DNA of 64,000 nucleotides from Melampsora larici-populina 98AG31 (lineage: Eukaryota > Basidiomycota > Pucciniomycetes > Pucciniales > Melampsoraceae), in NCBI RefSeq assembly GCF_000204055.1, contig NW_006768782.1, positions 353,401 through 417,400 on the forward strand, written 5' to 3'. Shown one piece after another: positions 46,987 through 57,106 of the stretch. The first letter of the stretch is position 1. The number at the start of each line of letters is the position of its first letter. A program made the translations under genes and the position numbers. A model generated the notes under the pieces. That model made no database searches. It was not told the DNA's origin and saw nothing but the letters and a program-made list of their open reading frames with translations.

Positions 46987-48565
46987 CGAGAGCTTTGCAA
47001 CACCTAAGAAGGGATAATCTACTATGTGTAATATAGTAGAAGTTGCCTAAAGACTGCCTTCTTCAAAGAAACCAGCACAAGGGCACTTGCTGACCACTTT
47101 GTGATAACAGAGAAATAGATAAGGCGCCAGAGAAATAAAGCAATACTGTTGTTAAGTATTATTCCCAGATTTTAAGCGCAAAAAGTCACACACTATGTTT
47201 ATTACTAGCAATACTGTTGTAAGTATTATTCCCAATTAGACTTGTAGTCTTTAACACACGTAAATAAATTTCTCCTTGCTTTGAAGGGGCGGATTTAAGT
47301 GATCTTAGTACAAATATAGTAAATAAATGATGATTAATAACACTACAACAAAGGTATAAGATACCGAAAAGGGCGCTATAATCCTAAAATCATCAAGGAG
47401 TACTTATATCCACATGTAACAATCTTTACAACAGTCAACAGCTTCAAAAACCAATCAAATCCGCCTAAATAACCCTAAAAACCATGTAATGACGCAATGT
47501 AATGATCTTGTTACTAATGTATGATGTAATTTTCACAGCCAAAATTGATCAATGGCGCAATGATGTAATGTACAGCACTTCTTAAGATGAATACAGGTGG
47601 TTTTTTTCCTTGTAAACTAGCTGAAACCCAATTTTTGAGATTACGAATTTTTTCAGATGTGCTCCAATTTTTGATTACTAAAGTACATCTTGTAGCCCAC
47701 GTGTTACTGATCATTTCTGACACCTATAAGACCTACTTCTGATGAGTGACGAGTAAGATATTGAGTTGTGAAGATAAGGTTTTTGGTGTTACATGTGACT
47801 TGTGACTGTAAATTCGAGATTCACACCAATTTCTTATTTCCCTTATAACTTTTTACATACACCTCCGTTACTAATGATTTAAAGGTTGTACATTATGTAA
47901 CCCACTCTTCTGCGTTGAATGAGCTATCTACCAACTTATTCTGACGTCATTTGACATATGTAATTAGCTGAAACCTCCATTTTCGACGATTTTCACCTAT
48001 TTTCTTCACTTTTCACAGCTGCTACTCTCTTTCTCTTGCTCATGTAACATGACATCATCTTCTATAACCTTAAAAATCCCAGAAAATCCTCTTGGCAACC
48101 TTAATTTCTACTACTACCACCATTACATATGTAAACTACATGCCTAACCCTTGTTTACCAACTTCGAAAAAGTACCTTTCTGCTAATAACATCTGTTTTC
48201 CCTTATCAACCTTAAATATTAAAATTGTTCCTGTATAGTAAACTGTTGTTCTTTCATATTCTAACCTTATAAAACCCATAACTTAATTATAAATAAGCTA
48301 AAAACCATTTTCCAACTTTTACACCTATATTTTCGAATTTTTCTTATCTTTTCTTTTTCTGTCTTTTTGTAATAACTTTGTAAGTAAACTATGTTGATCT
48401 TAATAATAATTTTGAAATAAGATGACATAATAATGAGCTAATAAGTATACATAAGCCTCTAAGAGCTTCAATTGATCTGAAAACCTGAATTTCGAATTCT
48501 CTGCTATATTGAAGTTTGCTAATAAACTGGTAAAGTAAAGATGATTAATTTTTTTTTGCTTAATA
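46987..48565. other. 1.58-kb insertion inside the RT gene
   Basis: Separates 'GPYTKEEVHDVVIYL' from 'KYYNDRYGFFWSNP' of what should be one RT. The DNA is very A+T-rich, has no gene, and repeats CAATACTGTTGT-AAGTATTATTCCCA at about 47142 and 47209 as well as many ATGTAA words. Reading TTA on both sides of the insert (minus strand) would restore a continuous frame, so TTA could be a target duplication. I saw no terminal inverted repeats. A large intron ending CTTCTTAG is the alternative. Confidence 0.55.
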
Positions 48566-49006
48566 TCATAAATAGATCACCACATCGTGCACTTCTTCCT
48601 TCGTGTATGGCCCGGATAATCTACCCTCTCGTGCCTCCTTCGTCATTGTAGCCTCAATTTCTCTCCTGGCTAGTATTGCTGATGCGTGATTCGGGGGCGT
48701 GAACCACTTCATTCCTTGGATTTCATGTTGAGGTATACCTAAACAGAAGCCTTCTCTGAAACCCTGCTCAATATATGGTATGTCGTCTTGAAGACCCACT
48801 CTCTCCATCAATGTAGTCCATGTCCTGATGTCCATATGTGAATTAACAGCGGCCGGCCATACTGAGTCTACTGCTACTGTGAACGATTTCCTTTGGTTTA
48901 ACGGTAAAGGGACTTTTACTTTCTCAGTTTCCGTGTCTTGGGAGGAATGGGTCGATTCAATTGACTCCTCATCGTCCTCTCTGCTTTCCACCTCAGTAGT
49001 CACCAC
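48566..49006 (-). pseudogene. N-terminal part of the DIRS-like RT, cut off
   Basis: 146 codons in one frame ending at a stop where the A+T-rich insert begins. The last 40 residues ('RREIEATMTKEAREGRLSGP', 'YTKEEVHDVV') are the conserved lead-in to retroelement RTs, where 'G+..GP+T.EEV' is followed by the fingers domain. The domain continues at 46980. The Asp/Glu/Ser-rich start probably joins further upstream sequence of the gag-pol region. Confidence 0.75.
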
Positions 49007-49560
49007 TTCTGGATCTCTCTCGGGAATTATATCTCGGCTGGGTCTATTGTTTTCAGAATTTCAACCATTGTTTTAGAGAATCATATTTTAAATTCCAAGG
49101 ATGCATTTATTTTCTAATCGCGTACCAGTTACAAACAAGGATATCAAAAACCAAGGAATCCCCACAATCATAGTACACGAGACAACAAGTAGAGTGATAG
49201 GCAAGGAAAAATTTGGAATTGGAAATTTACGTTGTCCCAATTTGTGTTCGGACCCGCATCAGAAATTTTTGAAGAAACTCTGTCAGTAAAGCTATCTCTT
49301 CCTGGCATATGACTTATGGCTTCTACTCACTTTTGTGCGTGGTAGTTGACTCTGCCGTTACCTCCTTGCGACTTCGGGTTTTCCCCTTGCGTCGTGTTTC
49401 CATTTTGGGGATTTTGATCCACCGACTGGCTGGTACTCGCTATCGGAAGTGATTGTGGTTGACCAACCCGATCATTTTGATTTCCGAAGTACTGCGTGGT
49501 AAACATGGACGTAAGTAACCATTTTCCCCTCTTTTTAATGATTAAAGGGTCTTTCTGCGG
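49007..49560. other. Frame-disrupted part of the DIRS-like element
   Basis: Between the gag-like frames and the RT N-terminus. The minus strand carries Asn/Gln/Pro-rich short frames, and GTAAGT-like donors occur on that strand, so introns in the element's transcript are possible. No separate gene. Confidence 0.4.
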
Positions 49561-50004
49561 TTAGGAAAACCACCGGCATTTACTTACCGTTGTCTTGTGC
49601 GGGTAGCTGTTTCCTCCCGGTCTTGGTCTTCCTCGAGACCTGTTGTTGTAGTGTTTCTTCGCGTTACTCTTTTGGTGTAACGGCTTTTTAGGAATCAACG
49701 CCGAACGATCTTTGTCATGTTGTGACAGATCCGACTCATCTTCATTTCTTCCCGTAAAGAAATCGACACCATACTTCATGTGGCCTGGGGCGTATGGATT
49801 GGTTTCGTAGAATTTCAATTCACCAGCTGCCTCGGTGTCCCATCTCGCTTCTTCTTCTACCCTTTTCTTTCTACCTTTTGGTAATGACATTTTCTTCTTC
49901 TTTTCTTTCTTGCCTTTACTATTTGTTCTGCCTCTAAAAATTTCCATTCTAATGGCGAGGTGATAGCGAAGGGCTACTAACCAGCACTTGTTTCGTTCTT
50001 TCAT
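49561..50004 (-). CDS. Gag-like frame, basic C-terminal part
   Basis: 147 codons, Lys/Arg-rich: 'LVALRYHLAIRMEIFRG', 'KKEKKKKMSLPKGRKKR', 'GVDFFTGRNEDESDLSQHDK' and a tail 'NNRSRGRPRPGG'. The RGRPRPGG-type basic end suggests nucleic-acid binding, as in gag proteins lacking zinc knuckles. It follows directly on the preceding frame but in another phase, across a 16-bp tandem duplication. Confidence 0.6.
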   Translation of the reverse strand: MKERNKCWLVALRYHLAIRMEIFRGRTNSKGKKEKKKKMSLPKGRKKRVEEEARWDTEAAGELKFYETNPYAPGHMKYGVDFFTGRNEDESDLSQHDKDRSALIPKKPLHQKSNAKKHYNNRSRGRPRPGGNSYPHKTTVSKCRWFS

Positions 50005-50036
50005 GTGCTTCTTTATATAGGTGCTTCTTTATATAG
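50005..50036. repeat. 16-bp tandem duplication at the gag frame junction
   Basis: GTGCTTCTTTATATAG occurs twice in a row (50005-50020 and 50021-50036). On the minus strand this puts a stop right after 'RHLYKEAPI', ending the upstream frame. Confidence 0.9.
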
Positions 50037-50690
50037 GTGGCGTATTTCTTTAGGCCATAGATCTCTCTTGCATACCTGGACAAAATCTCCGTGCGTGAAT
50101 TGGCGTTCGCGATCTAATTCGGTGAGTTTGTGATTCCCGTGGGAATGCTTCTTCTTCTTTGACCCTGCTGATCTGAAGCTTTCTATGTACGATCTCCTGA
50201 AGACTGACAATGGGATATATGAATTCATTTGTCGGAAGCTTTTTGCCCACTTCTTTGGAAGGTCGGGTAGGTGATTTGCTCTATTGTACCGGTCATCATC
50301 GCTTGAGGATGAACTAGAGGAGTCTGAAGACGACGACGATTCGGAAGAGTCCGAGGAAGAGTCTGACGAGGATTCTGAGTCGTCTGAAGAAGATGACAAG
50401 TCGGAGGAAGATGAAGATGATGATTCTGAGTCTGAATCTGACTCTGAATCTGAATCCGAGCTTGAGCTCGAGGATGAGGAATCTGAGCTCTCAGATTTTT
50501 TCTTCTTCTTTCCTTTCCGTTTCGACTTTTTCTCTTTTCTCTTCCTCTTGGCTTTTTCTTTTGACGATTCTTTCTTTTTCCCCTTCGCGGGTTTCCCGTC
50601 TTCTTTTGCCACACTTTCGTTAGCTGTGTCCTCCTTCCACTCATCGAGTTTGAATTTCTTTATATACTTCGCTAAGGTAGGGGTTCCATT
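50013..50690 (-). CDS. Gag-like frame with long Ser/Asp tract
   Basis: The frame opens upstream of 50612 and ends at 50013. It holds a Lys/Arg-rich run, then about 75 residues of almost pure Ser with Asp/Glu, then an ordered tail with 'HLPDLPKKWAKSFRQMNSYI', 'KLTELDRERQFTHGDFVQVC' and 'KRDLWPKEIRHLY'. The tail looks like the structural part of a gag protein. The acidic serine tract on one strand gives an equally long Asp/Glu frame on the other (50284-50712), which is a shadow. Confidence 0.65.
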   Translation of the reverse strand, partial: NGTPTLAKYIKKFKLDEWKEDTANESVAKEDGKPAKGKKKESSKEKAKRKRKEKKSKRKGKKKKKSESSDSSSSSSSSDSDSESDSDSESSSSSSSDLSSSSDDSESSSDSSSDSSESSSSSDSSSSSSSDDDRYNRANHLPDLPKKWAKSFRQMNSYIPLSVFRRSYIESFRSAGSKKKKHSHGNHKLTELDRERQFTHGDFVQVCKRDLWPKEIRHLYKEAPI

Positions 50691-50722
50691 ATCAGATTCA
50701 TCATGGCTGTAGGAGTTATGAC

Positions 50723-51130
50723 TCAGGTGTGGAAAACCTTCCTCTCACCTTTCAATTTTTTCACTACTTTCCTCTTCCCTTTCCCTTCTTTCAGAGTTAT
50801 TTTCTCACGTAGCTTTCTTTTCTCTTCCTCCAGCTTTTCCGCCTTCCTCTCTGCCTTCTTCTCCTTCTTCGAGAGTTTCTTTGGAGGGTCTGTTGACGAT
50901 GAAGTCGATACGTTAGGTATCGCCCCGGGGGTTGCCACTGGCGGTGCTGGAGCCGCTTGGTTTGATGGATTTGTAGCTGGGATCGCAACTCCCGTATGCG
51001 ATTGCGGGTTAATTGTTGTCCCTTGTGGCGGCTGTTCTGCGCTAGTGTTTGGATTCGCTATCGGCGTTATCACTGCCGGTCGCGATGTGGCTCCATCTCC
51101 GCCCGTAACTGTGAACGTGCATTTCCCCAT
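50723..51130 (-). CDS. Gag-like frame, N-terminal basic part
   Basis: 135 codons: 'MGKCTFTVTGGDGATSRP', a Pro/Ala/Thr-rich middle, then a Lys/Glu-rich helix ('LSKKEKKAERKAEKLEEEKR'). It probably continues into the next frame through a small intron (an acceptor CTACAG lies at about 50707-50712 on the minus strand, before 'DESDNGTPTLAKYIKKF'). No known domain. Confidence 0.5.
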   Translation of the reverse strand: MGKCTFTVTGGDGATSRPAVITPIANPNTSAEQPPQGTTINPQSHTGVAIPATNPSNQAAPAPPVATPGAIPNVSTSSSTDPPKKLSKKEKKAERKAEKLEEEKRKLREKITLKEGKGKRKVVKKLKGERKVFHT

Positions 51131-51197
51131 CAGGGTTCAGAGAGAGGTATGTCAGTTTCTGAATTCAGACTTCTATCATTCTCCTCCCCCGTTTATT

Positions 51198-51222
51198 TTT
51201 ATATATATATATATATATATTT
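51198..51222. repeat. (AT)n microsatellite
   Basis: Uninterrupted TATATA run followed by a T tract, lying between gag-like frames of the DIRS-like element. Confidence 0.9.
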
Positions 51223-51437
51223 TTTTTCCCTTCTTTCTCCTAGCCGAGGCTTGGTATGGCTACCCTGTTTTGGATCTTCGCCGAGATCTACGAGGATTCC
51301 CCGGATCTGCGCTCTGATACAAATGCTAACATTTGGAGCTCTATTTTTCCAGAACCGCTGAGGGTCTCTCGACGCCCATGGATCACAACTATGTGTTGAC
51401 CAGGGCTTGGCGATATATCACCCTTTGAGGATAGTGC

Positions 51438-52028
51438 CTATGCCACTATTTCTACTCCTATCGGAGGAATTTTGGAACTATGTGGTTCATATAGAGAAGG
51501 AAATTTCTTGGGAAAGGGTATGTGAAAATTTTCCTTACAGTTATCTCTTTCTATGAGATCACTCCTTGGTCTCCTGTCCTCCACGTTTCCCTGAACTTCT
51601 TTGTTCTTTGGATCATTTGAAGTTTGAGGATCGGCCGATGGTTCACCCGAGTTTATGTTTGCAGACGTCATTTTCTTGAACCTAATACCTGCTAACGTAT
51701 GTTCTTTCATATTAGGCGGGCTTGTGCTCTTTGAATTAGAGGTGTACGATTGATCTGAATGTTGACTTGAGATATCTATGCCGTCAATTTTGCTCATCAA
51801 CGATCTGTCTAGGACTGGTGCCGCCGGTGTTTCCGATGTGCTGGCTATTCTTGATGCTGCCCTCTTGTTCCTCTCTGCCGCTTGTTCTAAAACTTTCTTT
51901 CTTGCTATTTCTTGTCTTTCTAAATATTGGCTTTTCGCCAATTTTGTTCTTCTGTCCTTGTTTTCTGAGAGAAATGATTTATTGCCTTTCTCGACTCTAA
52001 ATCCCATCCAGTATGAGAGTTCAATCAA
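51438..52028 (-). CDS. First frame of the DIRS-like element
   Basis: 196 codons, charged and mostly helical at the start ('LSENKDRRTKLAKSQYLERQ', 'ARKKVLEQAAERNKRAASRI'), then Ser/Pro-rich. It is placed at the 5' end of the element on the coding strand. By position it could be a gag or gag-leader protein; no domain was recognised. The codons before it run into A-rich sequence (52021-52036), and a MITE sits 200 bp upstream. Confidence 0.5.
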   Translation of the reverse strand: MIELSYWMGFRVEKGNKSFLSENKDRRTKLAKSQYLERQEIARKKVLEQAAERNKRAASRIASTSETPAAPVLDRSLMSKIDGIDISSQHSDQSYTSNSKSTSPPNMKEHTLAGIRFKKMTSANINSGEPSADPQTSNDPKNKEVQGNVEDRRPRSDLIERDNCKENFHIPFPKKFPSLYEPHSSKIPPIGVEIVA

Positions 52029-52233
52029 AAAAAATTTAAGAGCTTAGAAGCCCTTCACGAGTCTTAAGAATAGAGAAAGTTAAGTTTGCAGTGACGGAGA
52101 GTTGTGGGGTGAGAGAGTGCAAGGTTGCCCATACAGGGGAAAAGAATTTTCGCCTAGGCACCACACTCCTCTGTCACACGCTCGTGTTGGTGACCTTTCA
52201 CCAGCCCCGAAACTGTGACTCCACACCGTCTTA

Positions 52234-52588
52234 GAGCATCCACAGTGGTGGGCTCCAAATTGGGGCTCCAAATCGAGCGAATTCAAATTTGGTGGGGCCC
52301 CAAATCAATCCGGATGCAGTCGTTCGGACTTCAAAAGTGTAGATTCTATGTGTTTACACACACTTTGAGATTGGTACGCGTGGGCTTACATGTGTGAGGT
52401 ATGGGATTGAACAAGTGCGGGAATTTGGAGCCCGGCTTTTTGTTGCCAAATATGTAGCCCAAAGCTCGAAATTTGAAGCCGGCTACAAAAAAATTTGGCG
52501 ATGGGGACTGCCATTGCACCAAAAAATCGGGGCTCAGTCACCAAATTTGGCGATAGCCCCGATTTGGAGCCCACCACTGTGGATGCTC
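52234..52588. mobile_element. PIF/Harbinger-like MITE with TTA duplication
   Basis: A 355-bp unit with terminal inverted repeats GAGCATCCACAGTGGTGGGC and the reverse complement at the right end, flanked by TTA on both sides (52231-52233 and 52589-52591). Sub-terminal GGGGCTCCAAAT/ATTTGGAGCCC words recur inside, so the whole unit folds back. No gene. The 3-bp TTA duplication is the signature of PIF/Harbinger elements. Confidence 0.88.
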
Positions 52589-52923
52589 TTAGCAACTTAC
52601 CCGCTTCAGCCTGAAATGGACTGAAGAGTACCGTCTCAGGCTTTGGGAACACTTTCAATCAAACCAAGGAGACAGCTTCAACAAATTTGTTAGAAATTTT
52701 TTTACTGCATTTCAATGCTTTAAAGGATACAACGATGGTGTGTTGGTATTGGATTTGAGAGGTGTAAAAATAGTGACAATGATATCATGAAGGCAAAGCA
52801 GTGTTCTCGGCCAAGACAAGATGAAGTGTGACTAGACACTACATAGTTGAATCATCAAATAGAAAACCAATGATGGAAGGTTGAGAGTCACTGATGAAGG
52901 TAACCTGTGTCATCTATTCATCC

Positions 52924-53231
52924 TCAAGATCTTTCACCTCGGAGGTGATGAGTGAGTTGAATGTCTTTGGGTTGAATGGTTACACGTTTGGCGTGAATTG
53001 CGGCCAACTTGGTCTCCTCAAAAAGCCTAGAGTTGGAAAATCGTAACGATATCAGCATATCAGCATAAACAATGGACCGATGATAGAGAAAAGCAAACGA
53101 ACGAGACAAGATAAGCTTCGGCCGACTCTTGAAGAGCACCAACAGCAGGAGATTGGAATCAAAGATTGGTCTTAAAGTCTTGAGCGATCTCACAAAGACG
53201 TTTTACCACCGGTAGATTTACGTGTAGTTTT
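52924..53231 (-). pseudogene. Histone H3 pseudogene with internal deletion
   Basis: On the minus strand, a CTTTAG acceptor is followed by '[10 protein letters not shown]', the H3 N-terminal tail around Lys9/Lys14. After a short gap and a TGA comes '[10 protein letters not shown]', a stop, then '[19 protein letters not shown]'. A short intron follows, then '[20 protein letters not shown]' and '[13 protein letters not shown]' to a TGA at 52924-52926. Normal H3 is 136 aa; here roughly residues 18-70 are missing and two stops interrupt the rest. It keeps intron positions, so it arose from a genomic copy, not from retroposed mRNA. An Arg-Arg to His-His change at the C-terminal 'QLARR' also points to decay. 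Confidence 0.88.
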
Positions 53232-54512
53232 CTAAAGAAGAGGAAGAGTAACATAGAAGATGGGTATGAGCAGTAGAGTAAGATGAGGAGAGGAGAGGGA
53301 AAAAACAAGCAAGCGATGGGTACTGGAGGTACTGGTGCTGAGGTACAGAAAATGAAGAGTGGTGATGATGAGTTTTGATCAAAGGGTGGTTGGAACTTTG
53401 GGAGATGGTGAACGCAAAGTGGACTTGTGAATTTTCAAACTCCCTCCGATTTCTTCCTTTTTTCTTTCTTTCTAGAAGCTTCCTTCATTGAGTGGTCAGC
53501 GCACAGACCTTATGAACATCAAGGCTGAGAAGGGGATCAGTTGGCGATGTGTTGTTCACGGACAACTTGATGCTCACCTGAGGGAACCTGCCAGGTATCA
53601 TAATCTCAGGTCATGTGAGGACATCCAGGCTTCACTCTGATGACAGCCTCAATAGGAATCTTCAGGTCAGGCTGAGAGCATGGGGGCTGATCCAGCGTCC
53701 AAGATCAGAGAACCTTCACACTATCCTGAGAGTGCGCAAAAGACGTCGGCACTCAAGGACGCCCAAAAGACACCCTGATTGGGGACGCGGAGTTGAGCAT
53801 CGGGTCTCGGACGGCTCGGACATCGTTCTGCGCAAAAGTGTCTTTGTGGTGTAGTCCCTTGTCGTATCATCTCCGTGCCTCATTCCATCTTGTTCAAAAT
53901 GATGCAACCATGACCATATCTGGAGAAACAGGATGAGCCTATCAGATTTATGGTCTAGTTTCCTTCCTGTGGACTCTACCATGAAAATGTATATCAAATT
54001 ATTGTTGGTGATTACAACAACAAAAAAAATTCATCAGTCTTATCAAAGGAAAGAAACAAGAACTTTGAAATGTGGTCCGCTGAGGATAATCTTGAATAGC
54101 CTTCAACAAGAGAACCTCAAATATATCTCACTTTGTCATTTGAGTGTTTTTAGCAGCTTGGGAAATCCTGTTTACTAAAGGACCAATCAAGAGAGTCTTG
54201 CTATCCACAGTACCTGAAACATCTTGTGAAAATGATGTGCGTTACATGTTCAATGCGCCAAACAAATTACAAACGGTGCAACCCTGTTTGGCAATGATGC
54301 ATTACTGAGCTGACAGGCTCTAGAGGAAGCAGAACTGTTTGCAATACGTAGGGGGATGATATTTCAACACTAACGTACAATGCGTTCGTCCGATCCACAA
54401 TGGGATGTCTACCTCTGCTTCTGAAGATGAGGCAATGAAATACTGGCTACAACCAGAAGGCTGACGCGACACTAACATTTGTCATTAAAACTTTGGGATT
54501 GTCATAGCATTA
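53232..54512. other. Gene-free stretch upstream of the H3 pseudogene
   Basis: No first exon for the histone remnant could be seen in the 100 bp before its acceptor. Between 53580 and 53870 the DNA is G+C richer and re-uses TGCGCAAAAG (about 53734 and 53829). Nothing else was recognised. Confidence 0.45.
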
Positions 54513-57106
54513 TCATGTTGCAACTGTCTCAATCTGCATATGAACTTCACTCTGATCTTTTTGCCTCTGTCGCTCCTTTCTACCCATACGCTTCTTGGGG
54601 GGCCCTTGAGCTCCATCAGCATGCTGAGCTGCCCCTCGCTTGCCATATTTGTTAAGCGCAGAGGAATCTGCAGGACCAGTTTGGTTGGCTTCGCCCCAAC
54701 TTCTGTCCTTCAGCCTTCCACGAAGCTCCTTCAACTTCTTTTTCCTCGTCGCGCTTTTCTTATCAGGCTCTGTACGATAGGGAGCTAGCTTACCCAAACC
54801 GATGATGTCATTCAGTTCGGCGTCTGTTGCCATCAGAATCTCGGCCGGGGTAATATTGAGTGGGTCAGGTTCAACTTCGGTGTACTTGAACCGAGTACGA
54901 AGATCGCCAATCTATTCACACCACATAAGTGATTGTTAATGTCGCATATCTTCGTCGATTGTGTCATATCCAATTCCATCGTTGAGACTCACGAGATCTT
55001 CATAATCCAGCTTATGGTATTCATCCAAGGCATCGAGTATTCGTTTCTTTCGTTTGTCCGATGGTAAAGCTTCGAGGTCAATGAGTTCCCGCTCAAGTTC
55101 TCCATTAGGCTCTTCTGCTTCTACTTCTTCTCCCAGAGTCTCACCGATGAACTTTTGCTTCTTGGATTGTTTTTTCTCGCGCTTCTTTTGCCGTTTAGAA
55201 CCTTTGGGAGCTGGCGCCAACGGGTCATATGCATCTCCTCCTGGCTCAAAGTCTATTTGAGTATCATCGGCTTCGTACTCTTGGGGTGGGATTATGTCGT
55301 CGATATCAATGTCATCATCCCAGACAGGCTTCCCATCGGGGTCCTGGAAGACATTTCGGATGAGCGGCTGATCAAAATGGATCTGAAATTCAAAGATAGA
55401 TGTACCTCTTGACCGTAAAATTGATTGTTGAACGCATTGCCCATTCGCCGATCGTGGCTGTCAGGATCAAAGTCACTTTCCAAGTCGAAATCGTCCATAT
55501 TAAATTCTAGATTGAAGTGACAATGAATTAGTATCACTAGGGTTGGGAGTGGTAGGATTAACGTTAGCTGGCTTACCTTCTGCTCCAGCGTTTTTCTTGA
55601 TAACATCAAGTTTAGCCATTAAAGCAGTTCGCTTCAGTTCTTTGAGTCGATTCAGTTCGTCCATTTTCTGCTGCTTTTCTTCTCTCTTCCTGGCTTTTGC
55701 CGCTGCTCTTGCAGTCTTTCGGGCATCGTCTGTCCGACGAACGGAATGATCCATCTCTCGAGCATGGGTTACGATAGTCTGTGCTGAACTGCGGGACAAT
55801 GAAATGAGAGAAAAACATCAGGCCTCAAATTTCATAGTTAGCGCAAGGAAAGATAACACACTCTTCAAACCTAAAGTTATATTTGGCTTCGAACTCTTCC
55901 GCTTTCTCTACAAACTCTTCATCCTCATCGTCATCCTGAGTTTCATCAATCAATGTCCGTCCCGGGGCTTGTGATTTAGCCGCATGTGATGGATTAGTGG
56001 AATCTGATTGATGGCGTCGTCCTTCTGATTTCACTATCTCGGCATATTTTGGTATCTTTTTGGCCTCCTTATCAATCCATCCTCGACCCAAGACGTAATT
56101 CTTCAAAAAAGTTTCATCATCCTCCCCTAGATTATCTTCATTTGTCTTGACCACATTGGATGGTTCGGCTAGTGATTCGAAAGCCACACGAATATCTTCA
56201 CGTCCCACTCGCTCCAAAAGAAAATTTTGATAATCTTCCTCGTCCTTTTCAGCTTCATCTAATGTTTTCTCTCTCGGAATCAGCAAATCTTCAACTTCAT
56301 CTGAACTTCCGCCTTCACTTGCTTCGCCTTCTTTGGTAGCATTGTAGAATATCCGCTTAGTCTCTTCTCGAAGTATTTCAGCCTCTTCAGCCGGTGTTGG
56401 ATCGAATTGTTTCTTCTCTTCAGATCCATCATTCAATTTGACATCCTTTCCGGAGAGTAAAGCCTGCCTTTGATAGTCACGTAGGAGTAGGGGTTTCTGA
56501 CGATGAGCGGATTCGTTGTCATTTTTCGTTTTGGTTCGGTTAGCTCGTGCAGCAGAATGCTGAGATTCTTCCTCTGGTCAAACAGCATACAATTTACAAA
56601 TTTCAGATTAGACTTCCCATTCCTGAAAAGGCTCTGGACCCATTTTTTGGAAGTAAACAAAGAGAAAGAGTATTAACCTTGAAAGACTGGTTGACCTCCT
56701 TCGTAAAGTGTCGGATCAGATCTTTTGATCCTTGCAAGCGTTTTGAGAATTGCAGCATCCACTTCAGGAGTGATGAATTCGGCATCTGAATCCTCAGAAG
56801 ATAAATCTTCATCTTCTGATTCCTCGTAATCTGGTCCGTATTTATCTTTCACTGTGAAGCAATAAAGCAAAATGATCAATTGAGATGAAAATCGGGCAAG
56901 ATCTTTGGTTTTGCACTTCAGTTTTGCCAGATTGGCGCACACTTTGTTAGTTCTTCGCCTCGTTTGCGTGTTTCATACTTTTGGGCATATTGTTCGTTGA
57001 AGTTGAATCCATTTTCGGTTTGTTGCTCGGCTCTGCCTTTGCCTTTACCTTTGATGACTCGCTCACTAGATTCGGCAACAGTATCGAAGAGGTCGATGGG
57101 TGCCAT
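54513..57106 (-). CDS. KRI1: Kri1 ribosome-biogenesis factor
   Basis: At least seven exons on the minus strand, about 700 aa. ATG at 57106 ('MAPIDLFDTV'); stop 54513-54515. Exon 1 ends '...RKRGEELTKL' and joins 'KDKYGPDYEESEDED' across the intron at c.56942-56854. Characteristic Kri1 blocks: 'NFNEQYAQKYETRKRGEEL', 'FITPEVDAAILKTLARIKRS', 'LLLRDYQRQALLSGKD', 'DETFLKNYVLGRGWIDKE', 'EEFEAKYNFRFEE', 'KREEKQQKMDELNRLKELKR' and the C-terminal domain 'KLDYEDLVSLND', 'DLRTRFKYTEVEPDPLNITP', 'AEILMATDAELNDIIGL', 'LAPYR'. Acidic stretches alternate with Lys/Arg-rich ones. By family, it works in the nucleolus with Krr1 in making 40S subunits. It is transcribed away from the pseudouridine synthase gene, with 336 bp between the two start codons. 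Confidence 0.93.

Larger units (their letters stand above)
44466..52030 (-). mobile_element. DIRS/Ngaro-like tyrosine-recombinase retrotransposon
   Basis: On the minus strand, 5' to 3': a gag-like region (52028 to about 49560), the RT N-terminus (49006-48566), RT-RNase H (46986-45505) and an overlapping tyrosine recombinase (45584-44466). RT-RH followed by a recombinase in place of a DDE integrase defines the DIRS order. No methyltransferase gene was seen, which favours Ngaro over DIRS1. The ends are not resolved, so the extent given covers the coding part only. The RT is interrupted by about 1.6 kb and the gag region is split over several frames, so this copy is probably inactive. Elements of this type insert through a circular intermediate without target duplications. 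Confidence 0.88.

Noticed and set aside
50284..50712. Plus-strand frame very rich in Asp, Glu and Phe
   Set aside because: It is the antisense of the Ser-rich gag-like frame; the composition mirrors the opposite strand codon for codon.
53600..53870. Possible inverted-repeat element around TGCGCAAAAG
   Set aside because: The two copies are direct, short and without defined ends.
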